A stretch of DNA of 34,194 nucleotides from Sporosarcina limicola. GTDB lineage: Bacteria > Bacillota > Bacilli > Bacillales_A > Planococcaceae. The position numbers and the translations under genes were made by a program. The notes under the pieces were generated by a model that was not told the DNA's origin, did no database searches, and was given only the letters and a program-made list of their open reading frames with translations. The stretch is from contig NZ_JADBEL010000035.1 of NCBI RefSeq assembly GCF_014873855.1, positions 1 through 34,194 of the forward strand. Direction: 5' to 3'. Positions within the stretch are counted from its first letter, which is position 1. Every line of letters begins with the position of its first letter. Below, piece after piece: positions 16,194 through 23,894 of this stretch.

Positions 16194-16748
16194 TTAGATT
16201 GGATAATATATCGTCATACTTAATCGGGTTAGTGTTTCTCCAGAATTAGTATATGTGTGAGGTCTATCAGCCCTAAATCTGATCGAGTCACCACTTTCTA
16301 ATTTATATTTACATTCACCGACAGAAATACTTAATTCCCCATCAAAAACTGTGATAAACTCCTCAGTTCCCTCTCTATGGGAATCAGAACTTACTATCCC
16401 CTCTTTTTCAATTTCAATAGAGTAAACTTCAAAGCGTCTATCCTCTTGGAAGGGAAAGTAAGGATATACTCTATACCTTCCATTGTCTTCAGATAATACT
16501 TGAATTTCATTCCTTAAAACAACTTTAGTATCAGGCTGCGGATTATTTACTAAGGAGGTAAAGGAAATCTTTAGTCCATTGGCTATTTTCCAGATAGTCG
16601 TAATCGTCGGACTTGACTCTCCTCTTTCAATTTGCCCTATCATCGTTTTGCTAACTCCACTTAATTGAGAGACCTTTTCCAAACTTAATTTTTCCTTCTC
16701 TCTGATAGCTTTTAAATTTCTTGCAAGAATAAGATGAATTTCCTCCAT
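16194..16748 (-). CDS. XRE-family regulator with C-terminal cupin domain
   Basis: DNA-binding regulator of 184 residues. The N-terminal HTH reads LARNLKAIREKEKLSLEKVS, QLSGVSKTMIGQIERGESSP, TITTIWKIANGL. The C-terminal cupin beta barrel (about 110-184) shows SDSHREGTEEFITVFDGEL, KYKLESGDSIRFRADRPHTY. Proteins of this architecture sense small metabolites and often repress a divergent exporter. That is the layout here, with a LysE exporter transcribed away and dyad operators in between. The second ATG (16748) is chosen because AAGGGG lies seven bases upstream of it and only one base from the first. Confidence 0.85.
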   Translation of the reverse strand: MEEIHLILARNLKAIREKEKLSLEKVSQLSGVSKTMIGQIERGESSPTITTIWKIANGLKISFTSLVNNPQPDTKVVLRNEIQVLSEDNGRYRVYPYFPFQEDRRFEVYSIEIEKEGIVSSDSHREGTEEFITVFDGELSISVGECKYKLESGDSIRFRADRPHTYTNSGETLTRLSMTIYYPI

Positions 16749-16774
16749 AAGCATACCCCTTCACCATTTACAAT

Positions 16775-16836
16775 ATAACGCCCGTTATGTATAATAAAAA
16801 GCACGACGTTATATTGTCTATTTTGGACATTATAAC
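16775..16836. promoter_or_regulatory. Dyad operators between the XRE-cupin and lysE genes
   Basis: Two inverted repeats share a GTTAT/ATAAC half-site. One is ATAACG-CC-CGTTAT (16775-16788). The other is GTTATATTGTC (16808-16818) facing GACATTATAAC (16826-16836) across seven bases, one mismatch. The second covers the probable -10 (TATAAC) of the lysE promoter, the first lies just upstream of the regulator gene. This fits repression of both genes by the XRE-cupin protein. Confidence 0.55.
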
Positions 16837-16862
16837 ATACAACGTAAAAGGAGGATCCAAAG

Positions 16863-17447
16863 ATGCCTTTATTTTCATTTTTGTTATTTGTTTTTGTTAC
16901 TAGTTTTACGCCAGGCCCCAACAATATCATGGCAATGTCGTTTGCGAATAAACATGGACTTAAAAAAACAATTAATTTTTGTTTAGGAGTAGGTATCGGG
17001 TTTTTCGTTATCACATTATTATGTAGTTTTTTTAATATCATGCTTACGAGCGTTATGCCAATCATTGAATTTCCATTGACCATTTTTGGTGTAGGTTATA
17101 TGTTATATTTGGCTTTTAAAATACTTACCAGTAAAGATAATGACGGTGGAAATGATGCAGGCAATAGGAATCTTTTCTTAATAGGTATCTTGTTACAATT
17201 TGTTAATCCAAAAGGTATTCTTTTTGGCATTACAGTAGTAGCAACCTTCATTCTCCCCTATTATACTTCATATTTCAGCTACCTTCTTTTCTCATTATTT
17301 TTAGGAATGGTTGGTTTTATGAGTACATTTAGTTGGAGTCTATTTGGTTCAATTTTTCAAAAGCTCTTATTACAATACAGACAACAGTTTAATATAATTA
17401 TGGCGATTTTATTGGTATATAGTGCTTTTTCTATTCTTGTCAACTAG
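16863..17447 (+). CDS. LysE/RhtB-family amino acid exporter
   Basis: Membrane exporter of 194 residues with about six hydrophobic segments. The N-terminal FVTSFTPGPNNIMAMSFANK is the family hallmark (TPGPN), followed by GLKKTINFCLGVGIGFFV and, later, LLQFVNPKGILFGI (the NPKxxLF motif). Members export cysteine, O-acetylserine, threonine or other amino acids; the sequence is nearest to the EamB/YfiK style, but the substrate is not certain. AAAAGGAGG lies eight bases before the ATG. Probably controlled by the divergent XRE-cupin regulator, whose ligand may be the exported compound. Confidence 0.85.
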   Translation: MPLFSFLLFVFVTSFTPGPNNIMAMSFANKHGLKKTINFCLGVGIGFFVITLLCSFFNIMLTSVMPIIEFPLTIFGVGYMLYLAFKILTSKDNDGGNDAGNRNLFLIGILLQFVNPKGILFGITVVATFILPYYTSYFSYLLFSLFLGMVGFMSTFSWSLFGSIFQKLLLQYRQQFNIIMAILLVYSAFSILVN

Positions 17448-17452
17448 AAAAG

Positions 17453-17535
17453 GGATGCCTGTCACCCAAACTAACATGGTAGATTGAACAAACTTGAAAG
17501 TTCAAACTTTCATAATTGTATGAGTGACAGGCACC
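17453..17535. repeat. Dispersed GGTGCCTGTCAC repeat, full copy A
   Basis: An 83-bp unit with ends GGATGCCTGTCACCC and GAGTGACAGGCACC and an inner hairpin TTGAAC/GTTCAA region. It is about 85 percent identical to copy B at 25429-25510. It starts six bases after the lysE stop and its right edge coincides exactly with the broken end of the IS3 orfB fragment. Confidence 0.85.
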
Positions 17536-17950
17536 ACATACGTAGAAGGTACTTCTAGGAATGTCGAGGACATCGAACATTGCTATTTGTGGCTATTACT
17601 GCGTATCACATCTACCTTCGTCCCATAATCAGCGCGGCTTGCTCTAAAATACCGTTCTCCATCAGTAACCGTTGATTTTCCTTGCGCAATTTGATCAATT
17701 CATTTGCTTCTGGCGTACGATTATCCTTTTCGCTGAAAGATTCAGATTTTTGACTTTGTCTAATCCAGTTATCAAATGCTGAATTAGTTAAATCGTATTC
17801 ACGAACAATATCAGTTTTTGGCTTTCCACTTTCATGAAGTTGTATCATTTGCTTTTTGAATTCAGACGTAAATGTTCGCCTAGTTCTCTTTGTGGTCATC
17901 GTAGATTCTCCCCATTTCTGTTAGTGGTATTCTACTAGAACTTAACTTTA
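17536..17950 (-). mobile_element. IS3-family insertion sequence remnant
   Basis: Contains an intact orfA (17612-17899) and only the first codons of orfB. The orfB piece reads VDVIRSNSHK, then with a frame slip AMFDVLDIPRSTFYV, and stops at the right edge of the dispersed repeat at 17535. The upstream edge near 17950 (ACAATAAAGTTAAG on the minus strand) is probably the left end of the element. Without the DDE domain it cannot transpose by itself. Confidence 0.75.
17612..17899 (-). CDS. IS3-family transposase OrfA
   Basis: DNA-binding subunit of 95 residues. An N-terminal HTH (RRTFTSEFKKQMIQLHESGK, IVREYDLTNSAFDNWIRQ) is followed by a leucine-zipper-like helix (ELIKLRKENQRLLMENGILE) ending in ALIMGRR, the usual OrfA end. 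In IS3 elements OrfA is extended by frameshifting into OrfB; here OrfB is destroyed, so OrfA is a leftover. Confidence 0.85.
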   Translation of the reverse strand: MTTKRTRRTFTSEFKKQMIQLHESGKPKTDIVREYDLTNSAFDNWIRQSQKSESFSEKDNRTPEANELIKLRKENQRLLMENGILEQAALIMGRR

Positions 17951-17989
17951 TTGTCTAACTAAGTGTAACCTATCCAACGCATTAAATAA

Positions 17990-18126
17990 CCCAATTCAAC
18001 AAGAGTAACTTGAAACTTATAATTAACAAAATCATCGCTAGAGGGAACTCGGAATGCTTGGAAATTGGCACGTTCCGTGTGGAGCAAGGGAAAATCTGGA
18101 GATAATATCAAATGCTTACCTATTGC
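17990..18126 (+). repeat. Group II intron tail-like sequence, copy 2
   Basis: Inverted copy of 11316-11453. Both copies keep an open frame ending with FRVEQGK and a stop, but the shared feature is more likely RNA structure: CGGAA (18050-18054), GAAA loop (18061-18064), CG bulge (18071-18072) and TTCCG (18073-18077) form a domain V-like hairpin. No intron 5' end or reverse transcriptase is found in the window. Confidence 0.45.
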
Positions 18127-18182
18127 CAACGTTAGTGAAATAAGGGATATTGTGAAATTGAAATAAAGGTCCGAATCCAATA

Positions 18183-18222
18183 AAATCTCGAGAATTCCTC
18201 TACAGGAACCCGAGATTTTTTC
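18183..18222 (+). terminator. Orphan terminator
   Basis: AAATCTCG (18183-18190) pairs with CGAGATTT (18211-18218), with inner GAATTCC/GGAAC pairing and a run of T after it. No gene precedes it on the plus strand, so it is probably the end of a lost gene. Confidence 0.6.
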
Positions 18223-18280
18223 ATCGTTTTTCCAATACCAATACAATTCGATAAATTTGTCGTTTTTCGATAAATTTATA

Positions 18281-18309
18281 TTGACATACAATATCCCGAG
18301 CTTTATGCT
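18281..18309 (+). promoter_or_regulatory. Promoter of the DUF2975-XRE operon
   Basis: Perfect TTGACA (18281-18286), 17-base spacer, TATGCT (18304-18309), then GGAGGTGG six bases before the TTG start. Confidence 0.6.
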
Positions 18310-18342
18310 GTAATCAGATGAATATTTTGGAGGTGGATTAGA

Positions 18343-18822
18343 TTGAAAGTGAACATAGCGTCAAATATTTTAAAAATCTTATTAATTGTGTTTTCAATAG
18401 GAGTGATATTCTTTGGGGCGTATGTACTGCCGATTATGGCAGAACAGATGAGAGCTTTATATCCTGAACTTGATTATGCTAAACTGCCTATCCTTGTAAC
18501 TTGTGAATTATTGTTAGCTCTATTATTAATTGGAATAGGAATCATCATGTATTTACTTATACTATTTGATCGTGGTTTGACATTTGGTTCAAGATTTATT
18601 AGAGGAGTAGAGATATTAGTCGGAATGTGCATTGTAGCATCTATAGGAATCATAATTTTATTCCAGTATTTGAGATCCTTTGGAGGACCTGGTCCATTGT
18701 TAGCATTAGAAATGATAGGTATAACCATTATAATATGGATAGTAGCAGCGGTAATTATGCTAATTCGAGCTATAGTGAAAAAAGCAATTGTTTACAAAGA
18801 TGATTATGATATGACAGTGTAG
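18343..18822 (+). CDS. DUF2975 membrane protein (YoaS-like)
   Basis: Small integral membrane protein of 159 residues with four hydrophobic segments (about 8-30, 48-75, 88-108, 118-145). The pattern LFDRGLTFGSRFIRGVEILV is typical of DUF2975. The start is TTG at 18343 with GGAGGTGG. In Bacillus and relatives this family is paired with a small XRE regulator, as here; the pair is often a self-contained regulatory unit, but the membrane protein's job is not established. Only seven bases separate it from the regulator gene. Confidence 0.8.
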   Translation: MKVNIASNILKILLIVFSIGVIFFGAYVLPIMAEQMRALYPELDYAKLPILVTCELLLALLLIGIGIIMYLLILFDRGLTFGSRFIRGVEILVGMCIVASIGIIILFQYLRSFGGPGPLLALEMIGITIIIWIVAAVIMLIRAIVKKAIVYKDDYDMTV

Positions 18823-18829
18823 GTGATAG

Positions 18830-19042
18830 ATGATGATAATAGTCAATTTAGATGTCATGTTAGCAAAGAGAAAGATGAGTGTCACTGAATTAAGTGAAAA
18901 AGTAGGGATTACTATGGCCAATATATCCATATTGAAAAATGGTAAAGCAAAAGCTATCAGATTTAGTACATTAGATGCAATATGTAAGACACTCAATTGT
19001 CAGCCTGGAGATATTTTAGAGTGCGTAGAGGAAGATGATTGA
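18830..19042 (+). CDS. Small XRE (Cro/CI-type) regulator, YozG-like
   Basis: A 70-residue HTH protein: NLDVMLAKRKMSVTELSEKV, GITMANISILKNGKAKAIRF, STLDAICKTLNCQPGDILE. The last phrase is the signature of small regulators paired with DUF2975 proteins. Translation probably starts at one of two tandem ATG codons (18830 or 18833) after AGGTGA and is coupled to the membrane protein gene. Confidence 0.85.
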   Translation: MMIIVNLDVMLAKRKMSVTELSEKVGITMANISILKNGKAKAIRFSTLDAICKTLNCQPGDILECVEEDD

Positions 19043-19043
19043 T

Positions 19044-19080
19044 TGAAATTTTCGTTATCACAAGCTATATCAAAATTTCA
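19044..19080 (+). terminator. Weak hairpin after the DUF2975-XRE operon
   Basis: TGAAATTTT (19044-19052) pairs with AAAATTTCA (19072-19080). AT-only stem and no T-run, so termination would be inefficient. Confidence 0.35.
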
Positions 19081-19129
19081 GGCGTGTTGATTATGAATAA
19101 ATTCCCATAAAAAAATCGATAAAAAGAAA

Positions 19130-19258
19130 CGCTCTCTTGTAGAATGTAAGTACGATCAAACAATTTACAAGAAGAGGCGCTCCCTATGATACAGAATACC
19201 ATATTCCCAAATATCAAATCAATCTCATCAAATACAGCATCAGCGTTGATTAATACTA
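19130..19258 (+). mobile_element. Left end of a degraded insertion sequence
   Basis: CGCTCTCTTGT (19130-19140) faces ACAAGAAGAGGCG (about 19167-19179), followed by a ribosome binding site inside the right arm and an ATG at 19186 (MIQNTIFPNIKS). The layout copies the left end of the IS4-type element at 23895. The transposase frame is lost after about 20 codons, at the junction with the acyl carrier protein fragment near 19258. Confidence 0.4.
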
Positions 19259-19452
19259 CCAAGAGTTTCTGGATTTAAATTATTGTCATCAAATTCGAAA
19301 CCGAATTCATTTTCTATTGCTACAAAGATTCGTATACCAGTCACTGAATTAATACCTAAAGCAAATAAATCTGCATCACTGCTTATTTTTGAGGTGTCAT
19401 TAATACCATCAATATATCCAACCATTATTTCTTTAATCAACGTACCAATCAA
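19258..19452 (-). pseudogene. Acyl/peptidyl carrier protein, truncated
   Basis: Carrier protein core: INDTSKISSDADLFALGINS, VTGIRIFVAIENEFGFEF. The Ser in GINSVT is in the position of the phosphopantetheine attachment serine (canonical DSL). The frame is cut near 19258 after NPETL by an insertion-sequence end, losing helix 4, and the 5' end lies at the edge of another gene fragment, with only a TTG as start. A stand-alone carrier of this kind usually belongs to a biosynthetic cluster, which is not present here. Confidence 0.6.
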
Positions 19453-19673
19453 TGTCCATATCTAGATGTGGCAACACAAAATGCCATCGAAGCAGCAGAA
19501 TTAGTAACTATTAAACCGAATATTATCAATATTAAAAGCCGTTCAGAAATGATGGAATTATCTCCAACGCCCTATGGTGTCTTTAATGTGATTTTTGAAG
19601 GGGAGTTAATCTCTTTTCATAGAATGACGCCTCGTTCATTTGCAAAAAGATTAATGACGAGTATACCTAAGTA
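19453..19673 (+). pseudogene. C-terminal fragment of a YoaP-type acetyltransferase
   Basis: The frame enters as CPYLDVATQNAIEAAELV and continues SPTPYGVFNVIFEGELISFH, RSFAKRLMTSIPK. The PTPYGVFxVxxxGxLxxxxxxT pattern is that of the YoaP domain found after the GNAT domain in YoaP-like proteins. The GNAT domain is missing; the 5' break coincides with the start of the carrier protein fragment. Family assignment is from memory of the motif, moderate certainty. Confidence 0.45.
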
Positions 19674-19729
19674 GGGGGTAGGATGGTTAAAAGATGGAAG
19701 ATATAGATAATAAAACAACATTTGCTTAA

Positions 19730-20608
19730 CTAACGCGCGTTCGTAAACACAGCGTTTAAATATGCCAAATTCTCCTGTAAAAATTTTTGATGCTTTTCGA
19801 TGCCTCTTCTTTTACACCAACCAATAGAAATAAACGCATCGGTAAAGCGATAAAACGGCAAAACTTCTTGTAAATCAATAAGCGAACGAATGGACTCATA
19901 GCCTTGTTGATACGCTTCCATTGTTCCAGGGTATTCCATAAAAATATCACGATTGACTTTTGTGAAATCCATTTCATTAGCGCCAATGCGGACACTCTCA
20001 AAATCAATGATGCCTGCCACTTGATTTTCATGAACTAAAATATTTCCTGGTCGAAAATCCATATGTATAAAACTAGGTCCGTCTGGAGATGGAAGTAATT
20101 TCAGATGACAATCAAAATGTTGCAATGCTTGTTCAAATAAACGCGGATCAATCACTTCCTTTACATCTTCTGCGAAGGAATAAAAATGTCGCTGAATAAA
20201 CTCAGACCATTGACCATACACATTGGAAACGGCACTTTTGAAATCCTGCTCATTTGGAACGATTGCATGCAGCTTGGCGTGGTGTACTCCTATATCATAG
20301 GCTAAAACTGCATCCACCTTCCCTGTAATCGGTACACCCCTGATCGCGGACAACAATAATGCACCAGTGATATCCTCATTACCTTCCCAATAATCCAACA
20401 CTTGTGGTACAGGTAACTCATGTTGTAATCGTTCAAGCACCGTATACTCAAGTTCAAGTTTTGCTTTGGAATAAGGAATTTTTATATAGACCGTACGATG
20501 ATCGATTAGCTTGATTTTATAAACCGTTGAACCAAAAGATTCCAGAACATCCTCAATTGTTAACACATTCAACGAAAATTTTTCTATTACTTGTTGTAGT
20601 TTATCCAT
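19730..20608 (-). CDS. Aminoglycoside phosphotransferase/choline kinase-family protein
   Basis: Cytoplasmic kinase-like phosphotransferase of 292 residues. Brenner motif HMDFRPGNILV (catalytic Asp and Asn) is followed by AGIIDFESVRIG (metal-binding Asp, normally DFD/DFE). The N-lobe strands (FGSTVYKIKL, TVYIKIPYS with the ATP lysine) and ALLLSAIRGVPI are also recognisable. Substrate could be an aminoglycoside, choline, a sugar or a homoserine-like metabolite; nothing nearby decides. The ATG at 20608 is taken as start; an upstream GTG at 20620 is possible because GGAAG also lies upstream of that. Confidence 0.85.
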   Translation of the reverse strand: MDKLQQVIEKFSLNVLTIEDVLESFGSTVYKIKLIDHRTVYIKIPYSKAKLELEYTVLERLQHELPVPQVLDYWEGNEDITGALLLSAIRGVPITGKVDAVLAYDIGVHHAKLHAIVPNEQDFKSAVSNVYGQWSEFIQRHFYSFAEDVKEVIDPRLFEQALQHFDCHLKLLPSPDGPSFIHMDFRPGNILVHENQVAGIIDFESVRIGANEMDFTKVNRDIFMEYPGTMEAYQQGYESIRSLIDLQEVLPFYRFTDAFISIGWCKRRGIEKHQKFLQENLAYLNAVFTNAR

Positions 20609-20697
20609 TCGAAAAAACACCCCTATTTCTTCCTATTTAGTTTTACATGCTTTAAAACTCAATTTTACACCAATTGGAAACAAGTAACAAATAACAA

Positions 20698-20737
20698 AAA
20701 AACAGCTTGTGATTTATTAATCAAACAAACTGTTTTT
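20698..20737. terminator. Bidirectional terminator-like hairpin
   Basis: AAAACAG / CTGTTTT arms with further internal TTG/CAA pairing, A-rich on the left and T-rich on the right. It separates the phosphotransferase gene from the sequence to its right. Confidence 0.5.
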
Positions 20738-20756
20738 ATCAAACTATTATAGATGG

Positions 20757-20879
20757 TGTCAAGGATTCCCATATAAACACATTAGCTCTGAGAACCAATA
20801 TCTATACGATGATGTCCGATACATTAATAAAATTTTAGGATTAAGAATAGGCAACCCGCTCCTTAAGATAAACAGATAA
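20757..20879 (+). pseudogene. Unidentified gene 3' fragment
   Basis: A 40-codon frame with no start reads convincingly as protein: CQGFPYKHISSENQYLYDD, VRYINKILGLRIGNPLLKI. I do not recognise it. It begins just after the hairpin at 20737 and ends with TAA at 20879. Confidence 0.3.
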
Positions 20880-20892
20880 CGGGTTATGAAAG

Positions 20893-20916
20893 AGTTCCAC
20901 TCTCTTTGGTGGAACT
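20893..20916. terminator. Hairpin downstream of a GNAT gene
   Basis: AGTTCCAC (20893-20900) pairs with GTGGAACT (20909-20916). On the minus strand it follows the acetyltransferase gene ending at 20981. Confidence 0.45.
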
Positions 20917-20980
20917 TATATGAAAATCAGCACAAAAATAGCAAATATTTAAAACCAGAAAATATATTAATATACTAAAA

Positions 20981-21409
20981 CTAAAAAAGTTTCTTATAAA
21001 CAAAACTAGATTTTTCAAAATTCATCTTGTCCTCATAAAAACTATGCGCTCGTAGTCTTTGCACACCAGATGATAAAGAAACGCCAGTATAACCATTTTC
21101 TCTTGCCCAATCAATAACATATAAAAGAAGTTTTTCACCATACCCTTTTGATCTATAAGCCGAGTCTGTAACTAAATCATTTATCCAAATTAATTTTCCG
21201 TTATGTAAAGTTGTCATCGTTCTAAAACCAATAACTGCGACAGGGAATTTTGAACTATATAAAGCAAACATTCTATAGCTTTCATTTTCGTTAGCGTCAT
21301 TAAATATTTTTATAAAAGTATCAGGGTCAAGTTGTGGGCGTAGTTGTTTAATTACAGAAAAAACATCTAGTAGTTCTTCTTGTTTAGTCAATTCCTTTAT
21401 TATTTCCAT
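20981..21409 (-). CDS. GNAT-family N-acetyltransferase
   Basis: Acetyltransferase of 142 residues with LIWINDLVTDSAYRSKGYGE (acetyl-CoA motif RSKGYG), KLLLYVIDWARENGYTGVSL and RLRAHSFYEDKMNFEKSSF. The last stretch is the usual GNAT C-terminal Tyr region. AAGGGGG lies nine bases upstream of the ATG at 21409. It stands alone between remnants and hairpins; substrate unknown. Confidence 0.85.
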   Translation of the reverse strand: MEIIKELTKQEELLDVFSVIKQLRPQLDPDTFIKIFNDANENESYRMFALYSSKFPVAVIGFRTMTTLHNGKLIWINDLVTDSAYRSKGYGEKLLLYVIDWARENGYTGVSLSSGVQRLRAHSFYEDKMNFEKSSFVYKKLF

Positions 21410-21714
21410 TAATCTATTCCCCCTTTAAATGAATTAACAATTCTTAATATTTATTACTGAGTGAGAATTTTTTTTTCAAAAAACTGCATAAATATATCTC
21501 AACTTATTGAACTATCCACCTACATCATAACAATTGATAGATTCTTATTCAAACTTAATCATTTCAGTAAGGCACATTAATCCTATATTCGTGTGAAAAA
21601 TATTTTTTTTAGAAAATCACTATATATGATGAACTAAAGAATCCTACTAACAACGCTCGGCGCTTGGGGATTACGGAAGAATCGTAAGTTCAACATATAT
21701 ACTCTATATCTCCC

Positions 21715-21948
21715 TTAATTATTATGAATAGTTGAAGGCTTCTTAGATGCTCGAAAAGCAACAAAAAACCAAATGAAATTACCAATTAGTGCAGCTATAC
21801 ATATTCCCAAGATTCCAAATAAATAAGGAAAGGGACTTATTCGTAGGCCTAGTACTAAAATTCGTGACTTTATTTCAAGGCCGCACCACATGTAGGTTTG
21901 AAATAAAGATTGATTAAAAGATGCTACAAAAGCTAGTTTTAGTAGCAA
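21715..21948 (-). CDS. Possible small membrane protein or fragment
   Basis: A 77-codon frame from a TTG start. The second half is hydrophobic, FPYLFGILGICIAALIGNFI, then WFFVAFRASKKPS, as in a single-span membrane protein or the last helix of a larger one. No proper ribosome binding site is visible, so it may be a remnant. The surrounding gap (21410-22077) holds nothing else recognisable. Confidence 0.25.
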   Translation of the reverse strand: MLLKLAFVASFNQSLFQTYMWCGLEIKSRILVLGLRISPFPYLFGILGICIAALIGNFIWFFVAFRASKKPSTIHNN

Positions 21949-22077
21949 GAAAAAACCTCACTTTGAACAAAGTTTGATCAAAATCAGGGTGCAGTTCAAT
22001 AGTCACAACATAATTCTTATTAACATGACAGCTTTTTCAAACTTCAAATTTATTAAGAAAATTTATTAACAACTATT

Positions 22078-22465
22078 TTACCATACTAGATTTTGCGATA
22101 ATCTCCAGTCATAAGGAACTAACTCTTTTAAAGTTAGTCCCACATCCTTTTCTACCTCCACAAGCGCTTTTAAGTTTTTATAGAAAGTTGACTCAATAAC
22201 TCTCGACAGTGTCCGCAAGGTGGAACTGGATTTCCACTAGTATCTACAGCTAGAAAAGATACAATTTCATATTCACCATGCTTCAACATTCTGCGATAGC
22301 ACCATGGTGTGAAAAAGCCTAAGGAGCAAGGTTGCATCAATACTAACTCCTGTGTAGATATTACTCTTTATAGTTTCAAGGACTACTGCTACGCTACGAA
22401 ATGCTAAAAAATCATTTAACTTTATAAATTGCGCCAATGGTTTAGCAATATTTTTTATCGAAATT
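22078..22465 (-). pseudogene. Cytidine deaminase gene, decayed
   Basis: Small zinc deaminase of the cytidine/blasticidin S deaminase family, about 130 residues when repaired. Visible in pieces: NIYTGVSIDA, RMLKHGEYEIVSFLAVD, GNPVPPCGHCRELLSQL and LTLKELVPYDWRL. The PCxxC zinc motif survives. The first zinc motif (normally CAEHxAI) is destroyed by at least two indels around 22290-22330 (the remnant HGAIA can be read in another frame). A stop interrupts the part after SQLSIKT. It is non-functional. Confidence 0.8.
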
Positions 22466-22483
22466 CCTCATATTTCCCTCCAA

Positions 22484-23368
22484 TTAACAATGTGATGTTA
22501 ACGGGAACATAAAGTTACCCTCCAGCAATGACTTTTGAGTTAAGATGAATAAAGCATCATCATCATTTGGCATAATGGTTGCTGCCATGCCCTCAATTGT
22601 AAATTCAGGCGTGAAATAAAATACCACTTTTTTCGTTGTTTCCTTCACAATGCTTGCTAATACAGCCTCTACATTTGGCACATTTAACGAAATTATATCG
22701 AAAATATGCAGTGTATCTTCCTCTTCCTCCATTAGCACAATCGTTTCTAAATCTTCTACATAGAACATGGCTTCATGGAATGCTAATGTGAAATAAAACA
22801 TTAATAAACTTTCATTATGCTCAACATCTAAAATCGTTGAGTTTACATGGCGATTTTCCGCAAATTTTTCAAGTAATGCAAGATCATTTTCAATAGTAAG
22901 CTGCTTTACTTTCGCATCCTTATTCATTTGAATTGAGCTTTTTGCTAGGTCTATGCTAAACTCACTTTCATTTAGACGTGTAAAGCCAAACTTTGGATAA
23001 AAATCCAATACAGTATCATTCGCAAAAAGATACATGAATTCACAGGTATTTTCGTATTCATTCATTATATGCTGCATTAATTGCTTAGCCAAACCTTGAT
23101 TGCGATAATTTTCATCTGTCATTACTGTACCAATCTGAATCCCGTTATACGTTTTACCATTAATAATTAACGACATTTTATTAACCGAAGCATTTGCGAT
23201 AACCTTATCTTCATCAACAAATGAATACGGAATATATTTGTCATTCCAATACCCTTTGTTGTACCAGCCTCGAAAATCTAATTCGAATGTTTTCATAGCT
23301 AAGGCATTAAAACTCTCCTTCAAGTTTTCATTATTACGATAATCACTTACTAATTCATATTTTTCCAT
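22484..23368 (-). CDS. Two-domain GNAT acetyltransferase
   Basis: Acetyltransferase of 294 residues. The N-terminal GNAT domain (about 1-150) shows GIQIGTVMTDENYRNQGLAK (acetyl-CoA motif RNQGLAK), QLMQHIMNEYENTCEFMYLF and YPKFGFTRLNESEF. The rest (about 150-294) is a second domain with HIFDIISLNVPNVEAVLASI and VVFYFTPEF, similar to the C-terminal part of Eis-like or other two-domain GNATs. Substrate is unknown. TTGGAGGG precedes the ATG at 23368. The decayed deaminase lies directly downstream. Confidence 0.85.
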   Translation of the reverse strand: MEKYELVSDYRNNENLKESFNALAMKTFELDFRGWYNKGYWNDKYIPYSFVDEDKVIANASVNKMSLIINGKTYNGIQIGTVMTDENYRNQGLAKQLMQHIMNEYENTCEFMYLFANDTVLDFYPKFGFTRLNESEFSIDLAKSSIQMNKDAKVKQLTIENDLALLEKFAENRHVNSTILDVEHNESLLMFYFTLAFHEAMFYVEDLETIVLMEEEEDTLHIFDIISLNVPNVEAVLASIVKETTKKVVFYFTPEFTIEGMAATIMPNDDDALFILTQKSLLEGNFMFPLTSHC

Positions 23369-23448
23369 TTAAATTCCCTCCAATTTTTTGTTTCAATCAC
23401 TTTGATACATTACATATATTTATGGGAATTATCACCTCCTAAAAAACA

Positions 23449-23488
23449 TAAAAAGACTTTATGAGAATAAACTCATAAAGTCTTTTTA
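23449..23488. terminator. Perfect bidirectional terminator
   Basis: Seventeen-base-pair perfect stem TAAAAAGACTTTATGAG / CTCATAAAGTCTTTTTA with a six-base loop. A-run on the left and T-run on the right allow termination in both directions. Confidence 0.75.
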
Positions 23489-23894
23489 TACGCAAAAAAT
23501 AAAGTTAACCAATCTAAAGCTAGTGCTTACCTTAAGTCGGATTACATAAATTTATTTATCTGCTTATATGAATTAGACATTATATTGCTTCTCTTAGTTA
23601 TCGCAAAAGGGTACAAAAATAAACCTATAATTTTTTTAAAAATTATAGAATAGCCCTCCTATTAAATTCATTGGAATTTAAATTGCGATAATAAGTTTTA
23701 GCATAAAAGTCTAATCTCCCTTCTGTTTTTAAGAATAAAGACATTTTACCGCTTTTTTTGATTTTTGTCTACCTTTTATTTCATAAACTTTTCTATTAGT
23801 ATTCGAGAAGGGGAGTGCCCAATAGCCTTGCACGACAGTAAGTAAAAGTAATTACAGCCTTTATAAGTATAGTAATCTATATGATTATACAATA
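23489..23894. other. Gap without genes; AT palindrome
   Basis: No coding region recognised. It contains one perfect 11-bp palindrome, CTATAATTTTT (23625-23635) and AAAAATTATAG (23638-23648). It ends at the left end of the IS4-type element. Confidence 0.5.

Noticed and set aside
17959..18291. Minus-strand 110-codon ORF
   Set aside because: It crosses the intron-like repeat and an orphan terminator and has low-complexity content; no protein family pattern.
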